Origin: Paralithodes platypus
Lineage: Eukaryota; Arthropoda; Malacostraca; Decapoda; Lithodidae
Direction: 5' to 3'
Assembly: GCA_032716605.1 (NCBI GenBank)
Contig: CM064560.1
Coordinates: 16,354,845-16,418,844 of the forward strand
DNA: 64,000 nt
Shown here: one piece after another, positions 1-11,335 of the stretch
How positions within the stretch are numbered: position 1 is the first letter of the stretch
Layout: the number at the start of each line of letters is the position of its first letter
Notes under the pieces: generated by a model
What the model was told of the DNA's origin: nothing
What the model saw: only the letters and a program-made list of their open reading frames with translations
Database searches by the model: none
Translations under genes and position numbers: made by a program

Positions 1-177
1 CTCTCTCTCTCTCTCTCTCATACAATGATAGATTTTTATAAATCTGAATCATTGCAACTTCGTGGTGCCAATTGAGGTTTTCCATTGCATATGAATTGAA
101 CAAGGGAATCTGAAAATTGGACACAAGCGTAAATGCGATTTTCCAGGATTACCTGCTGACTCCTCTCTCTCTCTCTC

Positions 178-212
<35 letters not shown>

Positions 213-735
213 CAGAGTTCCCCCACTCACAGTTTTCCCAAATCCCTCTTAGTGGTTCAGGTAATTGTGTGTTCTTTTTCCCCAATAGGAATAAATCGTC
301 CATATACGAACCCTTTTGATTTCCTTAAATCGAGTGAAATTTAAGGACCAACAACCAAGAAGAAAGAACAAATAGTAGGAAATGCAGGAATATAGCTGTG
401 AAGATAATTTTCAACCGCAGTCCTCAAATACCCGGTATGCTGAAATGTAAGAGTTCACTCTCTTCACTGACTACACTTTTTTATGTTTTTCAATATACTT
501 TTCTTTTAGTAGGAATAGGAAAACAGAACCCTTCCTGAGAGTGTCTTACTTATAAATAAGAAGATATAATTTATACAACAGCTAGGAATATTCCTGACAA
601 GTTTGTTTTCAGTATCACCACACCGAGTACAGACAACGTGGATAATGGAAAACCACCAATGGACCTGTGGGATCTGTCAACTACTAAGACATGTCAGCTT
701 GCCCCAGCCTCCATGTGCAGGTGGCTTTATTGCCC
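1..735. other. Non-coding stretch with CT and CA microsatellites
   Basis: Starts with a CT run (1-19) and holds a CT/CA compound microsatellite at about 161-210. The short ORFs here read through these repeats and are not credible. Positions 318-452 are a diverged copy of 5883-6005, so at least that part is a dispersed repeat. Nothing else is recognised. Confidence 0.6.
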
Positions 736-1225
736 TTAACCCTTAACTGGCGGCGCGCAACTTATGTCGAGTGAAATAAATATGGACTATTTGGCGGTGC
801 ACAACTTATGTCAACCGCCATTTTCAGCACGTAATGTTGCTGAGAGAGAGAGCTGAGCAGTGGGACGAGCGTAGCAACGCTATGACCGCTCCCCACCACC
901 GCAGTGGACCTACTGAACTGAATCCCACCCTTCCCTCCCCTCTCACACTCGCTACACAGGGAATTATGTACGGAAATTACCTAATTATAGGGTATTTGCA
1001 CTCTTGTTGCATGATCGTTGCAAGAGAACCAGTGGTCATACAAGGATGGTTTGGGTGTCATTGGAAAGCTCTGTTTACGCCCTTTCAGGGATAGATACTT
1101 GTTTTACGCTCTGGGTCTTATTTAGGCATGAAAATGATCACGTAAACAACCCTATTTAGGGTAAAAAAAAAACCCGCTGGGCGGTACGGTCAAATAGACC
1201 ACCTAGGCCGCTCGTAAGGGGTTAA
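736..1225. mobile_element. TTAA-flanked non-autonomous element, family D
   Basis: The element begins TTAACCCTTAACTGGCGGC and ends in a sequence whose reverse complement is TTAACCCCTTACGAGCGGC, giving a terminal inverted repeat of about 19 bp with TTAA at both ends. A diverged copy lies at 17502-17987; both share an internal segment around GTGTCATTGGAAAGCTCT. It has no coding capacity, and the short ORF inside is by chance. TTAA ends are characteristic of piggyBac-type elements, so a piggyBac-mobilised MITE is the likely nature (inference). Its right TTAA (1222-1225) is also the left end of the next element. Confidence 0.7.
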
Positions 1226-2047
1226 GGAAGCCCAGACGATATTGTGCAGCATAATTTACTGGTTCGGCTCAATGGTTTAAGGAGGGGGTTTAGTTTGCTC
1301 TCTAAACCTCTATCAAGCTTAACCCGTGGAGCCCCGGCTAGTTTTGTAATGTTTGCGCACCAGAACCCGGCCGGTTTTCAAAAAATTGTTTTATTCCAGA
1401 AACAATAGCGAATGGGTTAGGAATGAAGGAAAACCCACGAAAAACCGCTCAAAAAGCTTAAAAAATGGTCCTACAGAGCCCCCGAAACGGATTTTACAAG
1501 AGTAAAAAATTGAAGGCAATTATCCCAAAAAACCAGGTTATTGCGCGCTCGCGCGCACGCACGTGGACTTTGAGAGTTTTCAACCATCGGCACGGTTGCG
1601 TGGGATACGTACACAGTTCCCATACAAATCTGAGCCCTCTTGAGTGGCTACACCTGAGGTTACGGTCGGCGCAATTAGGGTGACGCGTCAGGCGCGTCTC
1701 TGGGGCTGTGCGTTACATACATCGCCGACGCGTCAGACGCGTCGCTGGGGCTGTACGGGTTAAAAAAAACACCCACAAGACCCTCCTTCGATATCAATTT
1801 GTACATTTTTCGGTAGAAAAATTTCCCGGCCGAAGGCCGATTCTTCTTCATATACAGGCTCGCTATCGCTCGCCAGGAAAAAACAACAACACCTAAATGG
1901 CTCGAAAGGTCTTAATATTGGCAAAGAAATGGGGCAAAAGGTCTGAAAATCGCCAAACTCAATGGGTGAATGTCTTGTAATCTCATAACTAATAGGGCTA
2001 AACATGAGGGAGGAGGAGGACTCGAAAAACCAACTGCCTCCCCTTAA
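1222..2047 (-). mobile_element. TTAA-flanked MITE family A, interrupted copy
   Basis: This is the most abundant repeat of the window. The full consensus, read on the other strand, runs from TTAAGGGGAGG through 31-bp degenerate repeats (CCCCATTAGTTT...TTAAGACCTTTCG), then CCTGGCGAGCGATAGCGAGC, CGGCCTTCGGCCG and an AT palindrome, to a second TTAA end. This copy is reverse oriented (ends CTGCCTCCCCTTAA at 2047) and is split at 1319-1763 by another TTAA element. It has no coding capacity. Confidence 0.8.
1319..1763. mobile_element. TTAA element family E nested in family A
   Basis: It starts TTAACCCGTGGAGCCCC and ends GGGGCTGTACGGGTTAA, so the termini are inverted repeats of about 17 bp with a few mismatches and TTAA at each end. 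Removing it joins the two halves of the surrounding family A element (TCAAGCTT followed by the AAAACACCC segment), as seen in other A copies. GC content is higher than in neighbouring DNA. The ORFs at 1465-1683 and 1708-1896 have no recognisable domain. Confidence 0.7.
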
Positions 2048-2178
2048 CTCGCTACATGGGGACTGCGACTGGAGGCCCCATCCAAAGAGAAACAAGTCTT
2101 CCTTACACCTGGCGATATCTTAGATAACACTGACCAGAATATCCAGGCACTAGGGCTAATTGGGAGCTATGGTTGAAA

Positions 2179-2394
2179 CTATACTGTTTATTTTCAGCTG
2201 ATGATAAATTAAATCCCTTGGCAGCTAAATTCTCGCTACATAATTAAAAGTATGAATCTATTATGTATCTGAATCATATAAAAACCAAGTTTATATAATT
2301 ATCACCATATTCCATTACAAAATCTTCACAATAACTGATAATTATTGGTGAGAACTTTGCAATTTGCCATCAATTGAAAATAAACCGACTATAG
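2179..2394. mobile_element. MITE with CTATAC termini, family 1
   Basis: A 216-bp element whose ends are CTATACTG... and ...CGACTATAG. Two better copies lie at 41917-42135 and 59618-59830. In those, the end sequence continues as a TIR of about 30 bp containing TGACGGTAAATT and its reverse complement AATTTACCGTCA. This copy is more diverged. No coding sequence. A TA-target (Tc1/mariner-like) origin is possible but the target duplication is not clear. Confidence 0.6.
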
Positions 2395-2424
2395 CTATGC
2401 TAAGTTTACAACTGGAAATGTAAT

Positions 2425-5194
2425 GTTACAACTGACTGGCTCCCCTCACTAAGGTTACAACTGACTGGCTCCCCTCACTAAGGTTACAACTGACTGGCTC
2501 CCCTCACTAAGGTTACAACTGACTGGCTCCCCTCACTAAGGTTACAACTGACTGGCTCCCCTCACTAAGGTTACTACTGACTGGCTCCCCTCACTAAGGT
2601 TACAACTGACTGGCTCCCCTCACTAAGGTTACAACTGACTGGCTCCCCTCACTAAGGTTACTACTGACTGGCTCCCCTCACTAAGGTTACAACTGACTGG
2701 CTCCCCTCACTAAGGTTACAACTGACTGGCTCCCCTCACTAAGGTTACAACTGACTGGCTCCCCTCACTAAGGTTACAACTGACTGGCTCCCCTCACTAA
2801 GGTTACAACTGACTGGCTCCCCTCACTAAGGTTACAACTGACTGGCTCCCCTCACTAAGGTTACTACTGACTGGCTCCCCTCACTAAGGTTACAACTGAC
2901 TGGCTCCCCTCACTAAGGTTACAACTGACTGGCTCCCCTCACTAAGGTTACTACTGACTGGCTCCCCTCACTAAGGTTACTACTGACTGGCTCCCCTCAC
3001 TAAGGTTACAACTGACTGGCTCCCCTCACTAAGGTTACAACTGACTGGCTCCCCTCACTAAGGTTACTACTGACTGGCTCCCCTCACTAAGGTTACAACT
3101 GACTGGCTCCCCTCACTAAGGTTACTACTGACTGGCTCCCCTCACTAAGGTTACAACTGACTGGCTCCCCTCACTAAGGTTACAACTGACTGGCTCCCCT
3201 CACTAAGGTTACAACTGACTGGCTCCCCTCACTAAGGTTACAACTGACTGGCTCCCCTCACTAAGGTTACAACTGACTGGCTCCCCTCACTAAGGTTACA
3301 ACTGACTGGCTCCCCTCACTAAGGTTACTACTGACTGGCTCCCCTCACTAAGGTTACAACTGACTGGCTCCCCTCACTAAGGTTAAACTGACTGGCTCCC
3401 CTCACTAAGGTTACAACTGACTGGCTCCCCTCACTAAGGTTACTACTGACTGGCTCCCCTCACTAAGGTTACAACTGACTGGCTCCCCTCACTAAGGTTA
3501 CAACTGACTGGCTCCCCTCACTAAGGTTACTACTGACTGGCTCCCCTCACTAAGGTTACAACTGACTGGCTCCCCTCACTAAGGTTACAACTGACTGGCT
3601 CCCCTCACTAAGGTTACAACTGACTGACTGGCTCCCCTCACTAAGGTTACTACTGACTGGCTCCCCTCACTAAGGTTACAACTGACTGGCTCCCCTCACT
3701 AAGGTTACAACTGACTGGCTCCCCTCACTAAGGTTACAACTGACTGGCTCCCCTCACTAAGGTTACACTGACTGGCTCCCCTCACTAAGGTTACAACTGA
3801 CTGGCTCCCCTCACTAAGGTTACAACTGACTGGCTCCCCTCACTAAGGTTACAACTGACTGGCTCCCCTCACTAAGGTTACTACTGACTGGCTCCCCTCA
3901 CTAAGGTTACAACTGACTGGCTCCCCTCACTAAGGTTACAACTGACTGGCTCCCCTCACTAAGGTTACTACTGACTGGCTCCCCTCACTAAGGTTACTAC
4001 TGACTGGCTCCCCTCACTAAGGTTACTACTGACTGGCTCCCCTCACTAAGGTTACAACTGACTGGCTCCCCTCACTAAGGTTACTACTGACTGGCTCCCC
4101 TCACTAAGGTTACAACTGACTGGCTCCCCTCACTAAGGTTACAACTGACTGGCTCCCCTCACTAAGGTTACAACTGACTGGCTCCCCTCACTAAGGTTAC
4201 TACTGACTGGCTCCCCTCACTAAGGTTACTACTGACTGGCTCCCCTCACTAAGGTTACAACTGACTGGCTCCCCTCACTAAGGTTACAACTGACTGGCTC
4301 CCCTCACTAAGGTTACAACTGACTGGCTCCCCTCACTAAGGTTACTACTGACTGGCTCCCCTCACTAAGGTTACAACTGACTGGCTCCCCTCACTAAGGT
4401 TACTACTGACTGGCTCCCCTCACTAAGGTTACAACTGACTGGCTCCCCTCACTAAGGTTACAACTGACTGGCTCCCCTCACTAAGGTTACAACTGACTGG
4501 CTCCCCTCACTAAGGTTACAACTGACTGGCTCCCCTCACTAAGGTTACTACTGACTGGCTCCCCTCACTAAGGTTACAACTGACTGGCTCCCCTCACTAA
4601 GGTTACTACTGACTGGCTCCCCTCACTAAGGTTACTACTGACTGGCTCCCCTCACTAAGGTTACAACTGACTGGCTCCCCTCACTAAGGTTACTACTGAC
4701 TGGCTCCCCTCACTAAGGTTACAACTGACTGGCTCCCCTCACTAAGGTTACAACTGACTGGCTCCCCTCACTAAGGTTACAACTGACTGACTGGCTCCCC
4801 TCACTAAGGTTACTACTGACTGGCTCCCCTCACTAAGGTTACTACTGACTGGCTCCCCTCACTAAGGTTACAACTGACTGGCTCCCCTCACTAAGGTTAC
4901 AACTGACTGGCTCCCCTCACTAAGGTTACAACTGACTGGCTCCCCTCACTAAGGTTACAACTGACTGGCTCCCCTCACTAAGGTTACTACTGACTGGCTC
5001 CCCTCACTAAGGTTACTACTGACTGGCTCCCCTCACTAAGGTTACAACTGACTGGCTCCCCTCACTAAGGTTACAACTGACTGGCTCCCCTCACTAAGGT
5101 TACAACTGACTGGCTCCCCTCACTAAGGTTACTACTGACTGGCTCCCCTCACTAAGGTTACAACTGACTGGCTCCCCTCACTAAGGTTACTACT
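2425..5194. repeat. 29-bp tandem satellite, about 95 units
   Basis: The unit is GGTTACAACTGACTGGCT followed by CCCCTCACTAA (29 bp). Two unit variants alternate irregularly: TTACAACTG and TTACTACTG. Rare length variants exist: a 4-bp GACT insertion at about 3625 and again at about 4785, and short units at about 3383 and 3763. Homogeneity is very high otherwise, so recent amplification or ongoing homogenisation is implied. No ORF crosses it. Confidence 0.98.
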
Positions 5195-5215
5195 AGTGAA
5201 TAGCTAGACAGATTG

Positions 5216-5328
5216 ACATTTGGCATCCCTGCAACATTTGGCATCCCTGCTACATTTGGCATCCCTGCAACATTTGGCATCCCTGCAACATTTGGCATCC
5301 CTGCAACATTTGGCATCCCTGCAACATT
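5216..5328. repeat. 18-bp tandem repeat, about 6 units
   Basis: The unit is ACATTTGGCATCCCTGCA, with one T variant in the second unit. The period is a multiple of three, so a short ORF reads through it (TFGIPA repeated). That ORF is a by-product of the repeat. Confidence 0.95.
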
Positions 5329-5454
5329 AGCAAGGTCGAGTTTACATCTTACACCTCTCGTTTCCTTTACATCTTACATCTTACACCTCTCGTTTCCTTT
5401 ACAACATGTGAACGTCATACTAACGTTTCATATACATCCGGTTCAAAATCGTTA

Positions 5455-5645
5455 GGCCAGATATTGTAAACCATAACCTCTGTAACTCAAAAAGGGCTAG
5501 AGTAAATGGGCTATAACTTTCCATACTTATTCCCTGGCTGACCCGTCTCAAATGGTTGAAATATTAGCTGGATTCTCTAGTCAGTTGTGAGTTATAGAGA
5601 TTAATGGTCAAGAGTGTCGGCTTAATTATTTGGAACAGGCTATAG
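5455..5645 (-). mobile_element. CTATAC-type MITE, family 2 (partial)
   Basis: Reads in reverse from CTATAGCCTGTTCCAAATAA at 5645. It is homologous to 16336-16560 and to about 48890-49030, sharing CCCTTTTTGAGTTACAG, the GGGTC.GNCAGGGAAT segment and the TTCCAA end. The opposite terminus is degraded, so this is a truncated copy. Non-coding. Confidence 0.55.
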
Positions 5646-6132
5646 TACTTTACTAAATTGTTTACCTTGAAGCTATTCCAAGAAACCCCTGACACCAACA
5701 ACCCCAACACCGGTTAGTGTATCGCCCACTAGATCCCTGCCTCCAGTGACTTCCAAGGAATACTGAGTTTGTAGTAGCCTTGGTGACATCATTTGTGAAC
5801 TCTGGTATTCTGTTGGACCTGCGATTAAGATGCTTCACCATATTAATATCATAAGTCCCGGTAAACACTAATGAACTCGAGTGATTTCCTTAAGCCGAGT
5901 GAAATTCCTTCCAGAACCAACAACCAGGAAGAAGGAGAAACTCAGGAATAAAGCTATGAAGGTAATTTTCAACCCCAGTTCTTACATATGCTGAAATGTT
6001 AGAGGAATCATAATAGCCAATGCCACTTATCATATCTTGCCGATACCAATATTGACTCACGTACGCAATATCTAAGCCAATTTTGCTCCGATACTTTTAC
6101 GCAATATTATCGACTCGCAAAAGTAGTCTAAT
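5646..6132. other. Non-coding interval with a dispersed repeat
   Basis: Positions 5883-6005 align with 318-452 (GATTTCCTTAA..GAGTGAAATT to TGCTGAAATGT.AGAG). This marks a repeat family that is not otherwise classifiable here. No credible gene. Confidence 0.5.

Positions 6133-6197
<65 letters not shown>
6133..6197. repeat. (CA)n microsatellite
   Basis: About 32 uninterrupted CA units. The ORFs overlapping it on both strands (TH/CV repeats) are artefacts. Confidence 0.98.
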
Positions 6198-6199
<2 letters not shown>

Positions 6200-6344
6200 A
6201 CTCTACATAAAATATTAACTTTTGAAGAAAACGATAACGTCAGTTTATGTCTCAGCCTGTCCACAGTACGGATGGTGAACAATGCATTATATAAATATCT
6301 GCCCGCTTGAGGCCAAACCTGTAGCCAGAGGATGACGGGAGGTA

Positions 6345-6665
6345 TTATTTCAAAGGGAGCTGGGTCGTTTTCTGGTCCCCCCCCCTTCTCCCTCATGCTT
6401 AGCCCCATAAGTTTTCAGATTTTAAGACGTTCGGCCCATTAGTTTGGCGATATTAAGACATTTCGCTCCATTTCTTTGTTAATATTAAAACTGTTCGTGT
6501 CATTTAGGTGTATATTTTTTTTCCTCGCGAGCAATGGCGAGACTGTAATTTAAGAGGAACCGGCCGTCGGCCGCGACATGTTTATATCGAAAAATGTACA
6601 AATTTATCTTGAAGGAGGGTCTGGGGAGGGGGGGGGGGAAGCCTGATCGAATTCTAGGGAGGAGA
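6345..6665 (+). mobile_element. MITE family A fragment
   Basis: Diagnostic family A order is present: TCTCCCTCATGCTTAGCCCC, three degenerate repeats with CCCATTAGTTTGGCGAT, then GCGAGCAATGGCGAG, GAGGAACCGGCC and the GAAAAATGTACAAATTTATC motif. TTAA ends are not preserved. Homopolymer C and G runs mark slippage. Confidence 0.75.
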
Positions 6666-7287
6666 CTGAAAACATGATAAAGATAGATAAATGATAAAGA
6701 TAGGTAAATGAGCAAATATCTACGCCCATCCACCCTTAAATAATGGACGCCAAACAGCAGCATCCCGAGCAGGATATATGGATCAAATATAGTAGGCTTA
6801 TTATCAGCTAACGGAACATTGCAATATATTCACCTAGATTACTCAGCTATCACTATTATATTAAATCGAAATGTGTAGTTAAGTATGATAATTTGCTATT
6901 TATTTGATCCAGAGAATAAGTGCTTTCATATATTTCCATTAAGCATCGAAAAACCATCTGCAAAAAGATCAAATTTATCCTCGGGTCGAAACAAACACCA
7001 TACTATAGTATAAATTACAAATAGCAATGTCGTAAGCTTCTGTAATTGTGTAGGAAGGTCATCATAACAAAAAATAATGATTTTGTGTTGGTATACGAAT
7101 TGCCTTAACTCGGCGTGGTGAAAATACATAAATGAATAAATATATAAATAGATAAATAAATAGATAGTAACGCGTCCCAACCAGATAAGACACTGGAAAA
7201 TGTCACCATCTTAATAGAATCTAACTCTGGGGAATATATATCGCTACACAAGCAAGGCTCTGCTAACTTTATTACAACTTCATACAA
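6666..7287. other. AT-rich non-coding interval
   Basis: Contains GATA-like and TAAATA simple repeats around 6680-6710 and 7125-7170. ORFs on the minus strand are low complexity. No gene seen. Confidence 0.5.
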
Positions 7288-7299
7288 AGGGGGGGGGGG

Positions 7300-7358
<59 letters not shown>

Positions 7359-7385
7359 ACTCTTTCACTCTCACTCACTCACTCT
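7288..7385. repeat. (G)n then (CT)n microsatellite
   Basis: A G run followed by CT repeats that grade into CACTCT repeats. Confidence 0.95.
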
Positions 7386-7427
7386 TCAACTACACTGATG
7401 CTAGGCTTAGAAGAAAAAATGCCATAT

Positions 7428-7647
7428 AAAATGTGTTGGTAGCTCAATTCACATAAGTTTTATTTTATGTGTTGGTAGCTCAATTCACATAAGTTTTATT
7501 TTATGTGTTGGTAGCTCAATTCACATAAGTTTTATTTTATGTGTTGGTAGCTCAATTCACATAAGTTTTATTTTATGTGTTGGTAGCTCAATTCACATAA
7601 GTTTTATTTTATGTGTTGGTAGCTCAATTCACATAAGTTTTATTTTT
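7428..7647. repeat. 36-bp tandem repeat, about 6 units
   Basis: The unit starts TGTGTTGGTAGCTCAATTCA and ends CATAAGTTTTATTTTA. Units are essentially identical. Confidence 0.95.
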
Positions 7648-7868
7648 GTCCAAGTGGCATCTTTCGCTAAAACATAAAATAATTAATAAATACATAAACA
7701 AATAAATAAACTACCCTACTCCATTTAAGCATAGAACCTGTCATTCACATCCATCCCAATCACTAACACCCGGATTCACCTCCAGTATCCCCAGCTCTGC
7801 AACCTTCCACCTCAACTATCCATTCTGCATATACCACGAACCCCTAGCACGAGCACATTAGCCTTCCT

Positions 7869-8083
7869 TTAACCCCTTTTGTATCGTCGACAACCTTTGT
7901 ATTGTATTCTGGCTACTACTAATTTATTTTATTCAGTTTAGGAAGGATCTTTAGTAATTATAAGGCTTCCAACTATCTCAATCAACCCTTTTAGCTACTA
8001 CAGATCCTTCCTAAGCTGCATAAAAACATCTAAATAGAGCTAGAGTACAATATAGCAGATGTCGCTGGTACAGAGAGGGTTAA
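7869..8083. mobile_element. Palindromic TTAA MITE, family C
   Basis: Starts TTAACCCCTTTTGTATCG and ends GGTACAGAGAGGGTTAA. The interior is also quasi-palindromic (TTCTGGCTACTA...GGAAGGATCT against AGATCCTTCC...), so the single strand could form a hairpin over about 215 bp. Related copies are at 8080-8295, 16296-16722, 25728-25940 and 60416-61003. No coding capacity. Confidence 0.75.
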
Positions 8084-8295
8084 TTATGCCTTTCAAAACC
8101 CGATTATGCATTTGTTTCTATTTTCTGGCTATTATTAGAAGAGTGTATTCGGATTAGGAAGGATATATGGAAGTCAGAGGGTTAATTGAAATAATATTTT
8201 ACCCTTATAATTCCCACAGATCCTTTCTAAGCTGTATAAAATCATCTAATAGCCAGAATATACTGTCAAATTCGTCATAATCATCAAAGGGTTAA
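8080..8295. mobile_element. Second family C MITE sharing a boundary TTAA
   Basis: Contains TTCTGGCTATTATTAGA, GATTAGGAAGGAT and CCCACAGATCC like other C copies and ends CAAAGGGTTAA. Its first TTAA (8080-8083) is the last TTAA of the preceding copy, so the two stand head to tail with one shared target. Confidence 0.65.
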
Positions 8296-9099
8296 CACCA
8301 TCTCTCACCAACCCAAGCCCTCATCTCAAGCTCTCTCCTCTTCAAACACTCTTCCTCCATCCTCCCTCTCCTTCAAGCCAATCCTTCCCCCCCCCCCCTC
8401 ACCCCATCACCAACGCAACCGCTCACTTCATGCTCCAAAAAATACCAGATCCCTCTCCTACAAGCCACGATTTACACCAACCCTCAACAACCCAACCTCT
8501 AAGCTCAAGCTCAGTCCTCAAACACTCGTCCCCCTCAATCAACCCCTTTCCCCTCCCAACCCAACCTCTCACCTCAACCATCCACCTCAAACGCTCTATA
8601 TCTCTCCCTCTCCTACAAGCACCCCTTCTCCCTCCTTCGCACATCCCACCAGCGAGAAGAACAAACTGGTAACAGTGGCGGGACACGACACTCCTTCCGG
8701 CAGTAAAGTCCAAAGTAAACTGAGGGAGAGCCGCGGAGGGAAGTACTCTTTAGATGGGTCACCAGAAGAGTCCAGTGGTGCGGGGACAGCCAGATATTAT
8801 GAGGTGGTGGTGGGAGAGGAAGTATGAGGAAGGACAGACAGGGAGAGAAGGAGAAAAGAGAAGACATATGAGCATACACGAAGGAGTAAAGCAAAAATGA
8901 AGAAAACAAACAAATCGGAAGAACAGAAAAAGGGAAAAATTATTGAAATATACAATAGAGAAGTAGAAAGAATGGCTAAATAGACGGAGGTTGGAAACTG
9001 CCATTAACATGGGGAACACAAGATGAGTAAGATAGTAGACATAAATAACTATATTACGGAGAACAATCGGAGGTAAATAAATATATAAATACATAAGTG
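8296..9099. other. Low-complexity C-rich then A-rich non-coding interval
   Basis: 8300-8650 is pyrimidine-rich with degenerate CCTCAACC-like motifs and a C run at about 8388. 8750-9090 is purine-rich. The overlapping ORFs on both strands follow this composition bias and carry no domain. Confidence 0.5.
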
Positions 9100-9137
9100 A
9101 AAAAATATATATATACTGTATATATATGTATGTATAT

Positions 9138-9168
<31 letters not shown>

Positions 9169-9220
9169 ATTATATACATATATACTTTATATAGATAGAT
9201 AGATATAGATAGATAGATGA
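9100..9220. repeat. TA and GATA microsatellites
   Basis: TATATA runs with interspersed GTATGTATAT, followed by GATAGATAGATA. Confidence 0.9.
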
Positions 9221-10185
9221 AAACCATATCAAAATTGGATTTTAACTGATGTGGATTGAAAGTTGGATGGACAATTATCTGCGGAAGTTAATTGCATAAA
9301 GGTGTTTCAGGGTTTAATTGGACTTTGATATAAACAGGTTCAGCAATGTGGAAAAGTGGTAGTAAAGTCATGGGCCTTAACAGATGCTCTAGTGATATTA
9401 GTAACGATGCAAAGAACAGGCACATTTGCAACAAGTATATCTGAACACTTACTATAAGAATATCCATAGAACAGTGTAAGAGAGGCAGTATTCCTTCGTG
9501 TGTGTACGGTGGGATTAATTTGTAATGATAGGGTTATTAATATTTCTATAATAATCGCTCTGTTATGAATGTTGTTGAATTATATCACTGCCACCTCTCC
9601 ATATGCCATCCACTAAGGCGACCAATACTCATAGTTCACACACACGTAACTTTTATAAATTACTGTAGTGAAGAATTTACGAACTCGATAAATATGATTC
9701 ATAAGGACTGTTTGTCAATAGATCTGATGTTAAATATATAACTGAGGTTGGCACCAAGGATCAGAATATTAGAATGAGGTGAAAGTATTGATCTTGTTGA
9801 AAGGTACACGTGTATTTCGTATATTACTAAGCTTTGGGCAGAAATGAAGAGGGACAGTACCCGGTATTGTATGTTCTTAAGTTATATAAATTTGGGAAAT
9901 GTGAAGGATGGCTATAATGTGTTTGTGTTATATATATATATATATATGTGTGTGTGTGGGTGTGTGTGTAATGTATGTATGGGTCAGTGTGTGTGCGTTG
10001 TCATCCTAAGTAAACCAATATTAATTAATCAGGGTATTTATAGGTCCATACCATTGTAAATCTGCTAATCCTTGGCAAACCCCTGTGTCTTAATGGGTCA
10101 AGTTGGTTGATATGTGAGTGTGTTCCTCCGGGCAAACCATATTCAAATAACACTCACTCAAATAGAGCTTGAGGAGAGATGATTG
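9221..10185. other. Non-coding interval with a TA/TG microsatellite
   Basis: A TA then TG compound microsatellite lies at about 9930-9970. No TE signature, and the 71-aa ORF over the microsatellite is not credible. Confidence 0.5.
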
Positions 10186-10465
10186 ATTTTACTGGCACCC
10201 CTCCCCCCCCCCCCCCCTTTCTCACTCATGCTTAGCCCCATTTGTTTTATATTTTTAGACGTTGCACCCCATTTCTTTGTCAACATTAATACCTTTCATA
10301 CCATTTAGGTGTCGATTTGGTTTTCCTGGCGAGCAATAGCGAGCCTGTATTATAGGAGGAACCGGCCTTTGGCCGGGAAATTTTTCTACCGAAAAATGTA
10401 AAACTTTATCTAGAAGGGGGATCTTGGGGAAGCTATTTTACAACTTAATGGAGGTCTAAGGAGGA
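10186..10465 (+). mobile_element. MITE family A copy, ends degraded
   Basis: Contains TCATGCTTAGCCCCATTTG, one or two of the 31-bp internal repeats, CCTGGCGAGCAATAGCGAGC, GGCCTTTGGCC, TTTTTCTACCGAAAAATGTA and AATGGAGGTCTAAGGAGG in the standard order. Confidence 0.8.
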
Positions 10466-10502
10466 AACCAAAGAAAAACTAATGAAAAGATCAATATATA
10501 AG

Positions 10503-10575
10503 GGGAGGTGTGGTGGAGTAGTCTTGCCACTGAACTGGTAATCCAATGGACCTGGATTCGAATCCCGATATGTCA
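10503..10575 (+). mobile_element. tRNA-derived SINE head
   Basis: GTGTGGTGGAGTAGTCTTGCC resembles a pol III A box region, and GGATTCGAATCCC is a near-perfect B box about 45 bp further on. That is the layout of a tRNA-derived promoter. The flanks do not form a convincing acceptor stem, so I read it as the 5' head of a SINE. Its body may extend into 10576-10660 (inference). Confidence 0.55.
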
Positions 10576-11335
10576 ATGGGAAGATAATATTGGGATGGAA
10601 TTTGTGCTGTACCTAGTATCAGTGCATTACCAGAAACTCCACCAAAATGCCAAAAAAAAATGCCCTCATTGTTCCCTGATTAAACAGCATTGTATGAATA
10701 GCCCCATATTCAAAATATGCTACAGAGGGGCAATGCCTAGTGAGTTAATTGTTCAATAGGTGGCGTTCTGAGAGTGATGGTCCGAGTCTAGGGGTTGAGA
10801 CAGTGAAGCACGGAGGCGAATCAGTTTCAGAGATGGGGCTGCTTCGAGCCGTAAATGGTTGCTTCACATGTCTCACTCCCTAGGCTGGAACGAGACCTCA
10901 CGGGCTTCACCGTGTTGAACGGTAGAATGTTCAGGCTCTCAGCCTATGCCCGAGAGCGAGTAGTTGGAATATAGAAAACAAACTAAATATATATAAGCCA
11001 ATAAATACCCCCCCCCCCTCCCCCCTTAATATAAAACCTAAATTTATCGGCCTTTGTGAGAGGCGAGTTAGAAGCTTTCCGTTGGTTGGCGCCTCTAATG
11101 CGAGTAATTGACCACCCGTGAGTTTCACACTATACTGTAACAAGCGGAAAAGCTAGATTTCTGATGGATAGAATGTACACCTATGTTGAATTATATTTAT
11201 ATCTTAATAAATGTATTACAAACGCATACTAACTGATAATTCTGCTAAATATCGACGTCTACAGCTCCAACTTCCTTATAGCCTGAAAATCGCAAGTGAG
11301 TAATTCTGCCAGCAAGGGGGAGAGGCCGAGAGATG
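10576..11335. other. Non-coding interval, possible SINE body
   Basis: Holds C runs at about 11007 and a moderately GC-rich block at 10750-10920. No protein domain and no recognised repeat ends. Confidence 0.4.

Noticed and set aside
834..1094. Small ORF in family D element (and its counterpart at 17537-17794)
   Set aside because: The two copies of the element do not conserve a common reading frame.
2425..5194. CRISPR-like regular array
   Set aside because: Units are contiguous with no unique spacers, in eukaryotic repeat-rich DNA; it is a satellite. The same applies to the 36-, 47- and 25-bp arrays.
8423..9094. Minus-strand ORFs of 96-111 codons
   Set aside because: Composition-driven frames in C-rich and purine-rich DNA, with no domain.
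10503..10575. Functional tRNA gene
   Set aside because: A and B box-like motifs are present but the cloverleaf, especially the acceptor stem, does not close convincingly; a SINE head is more likely.
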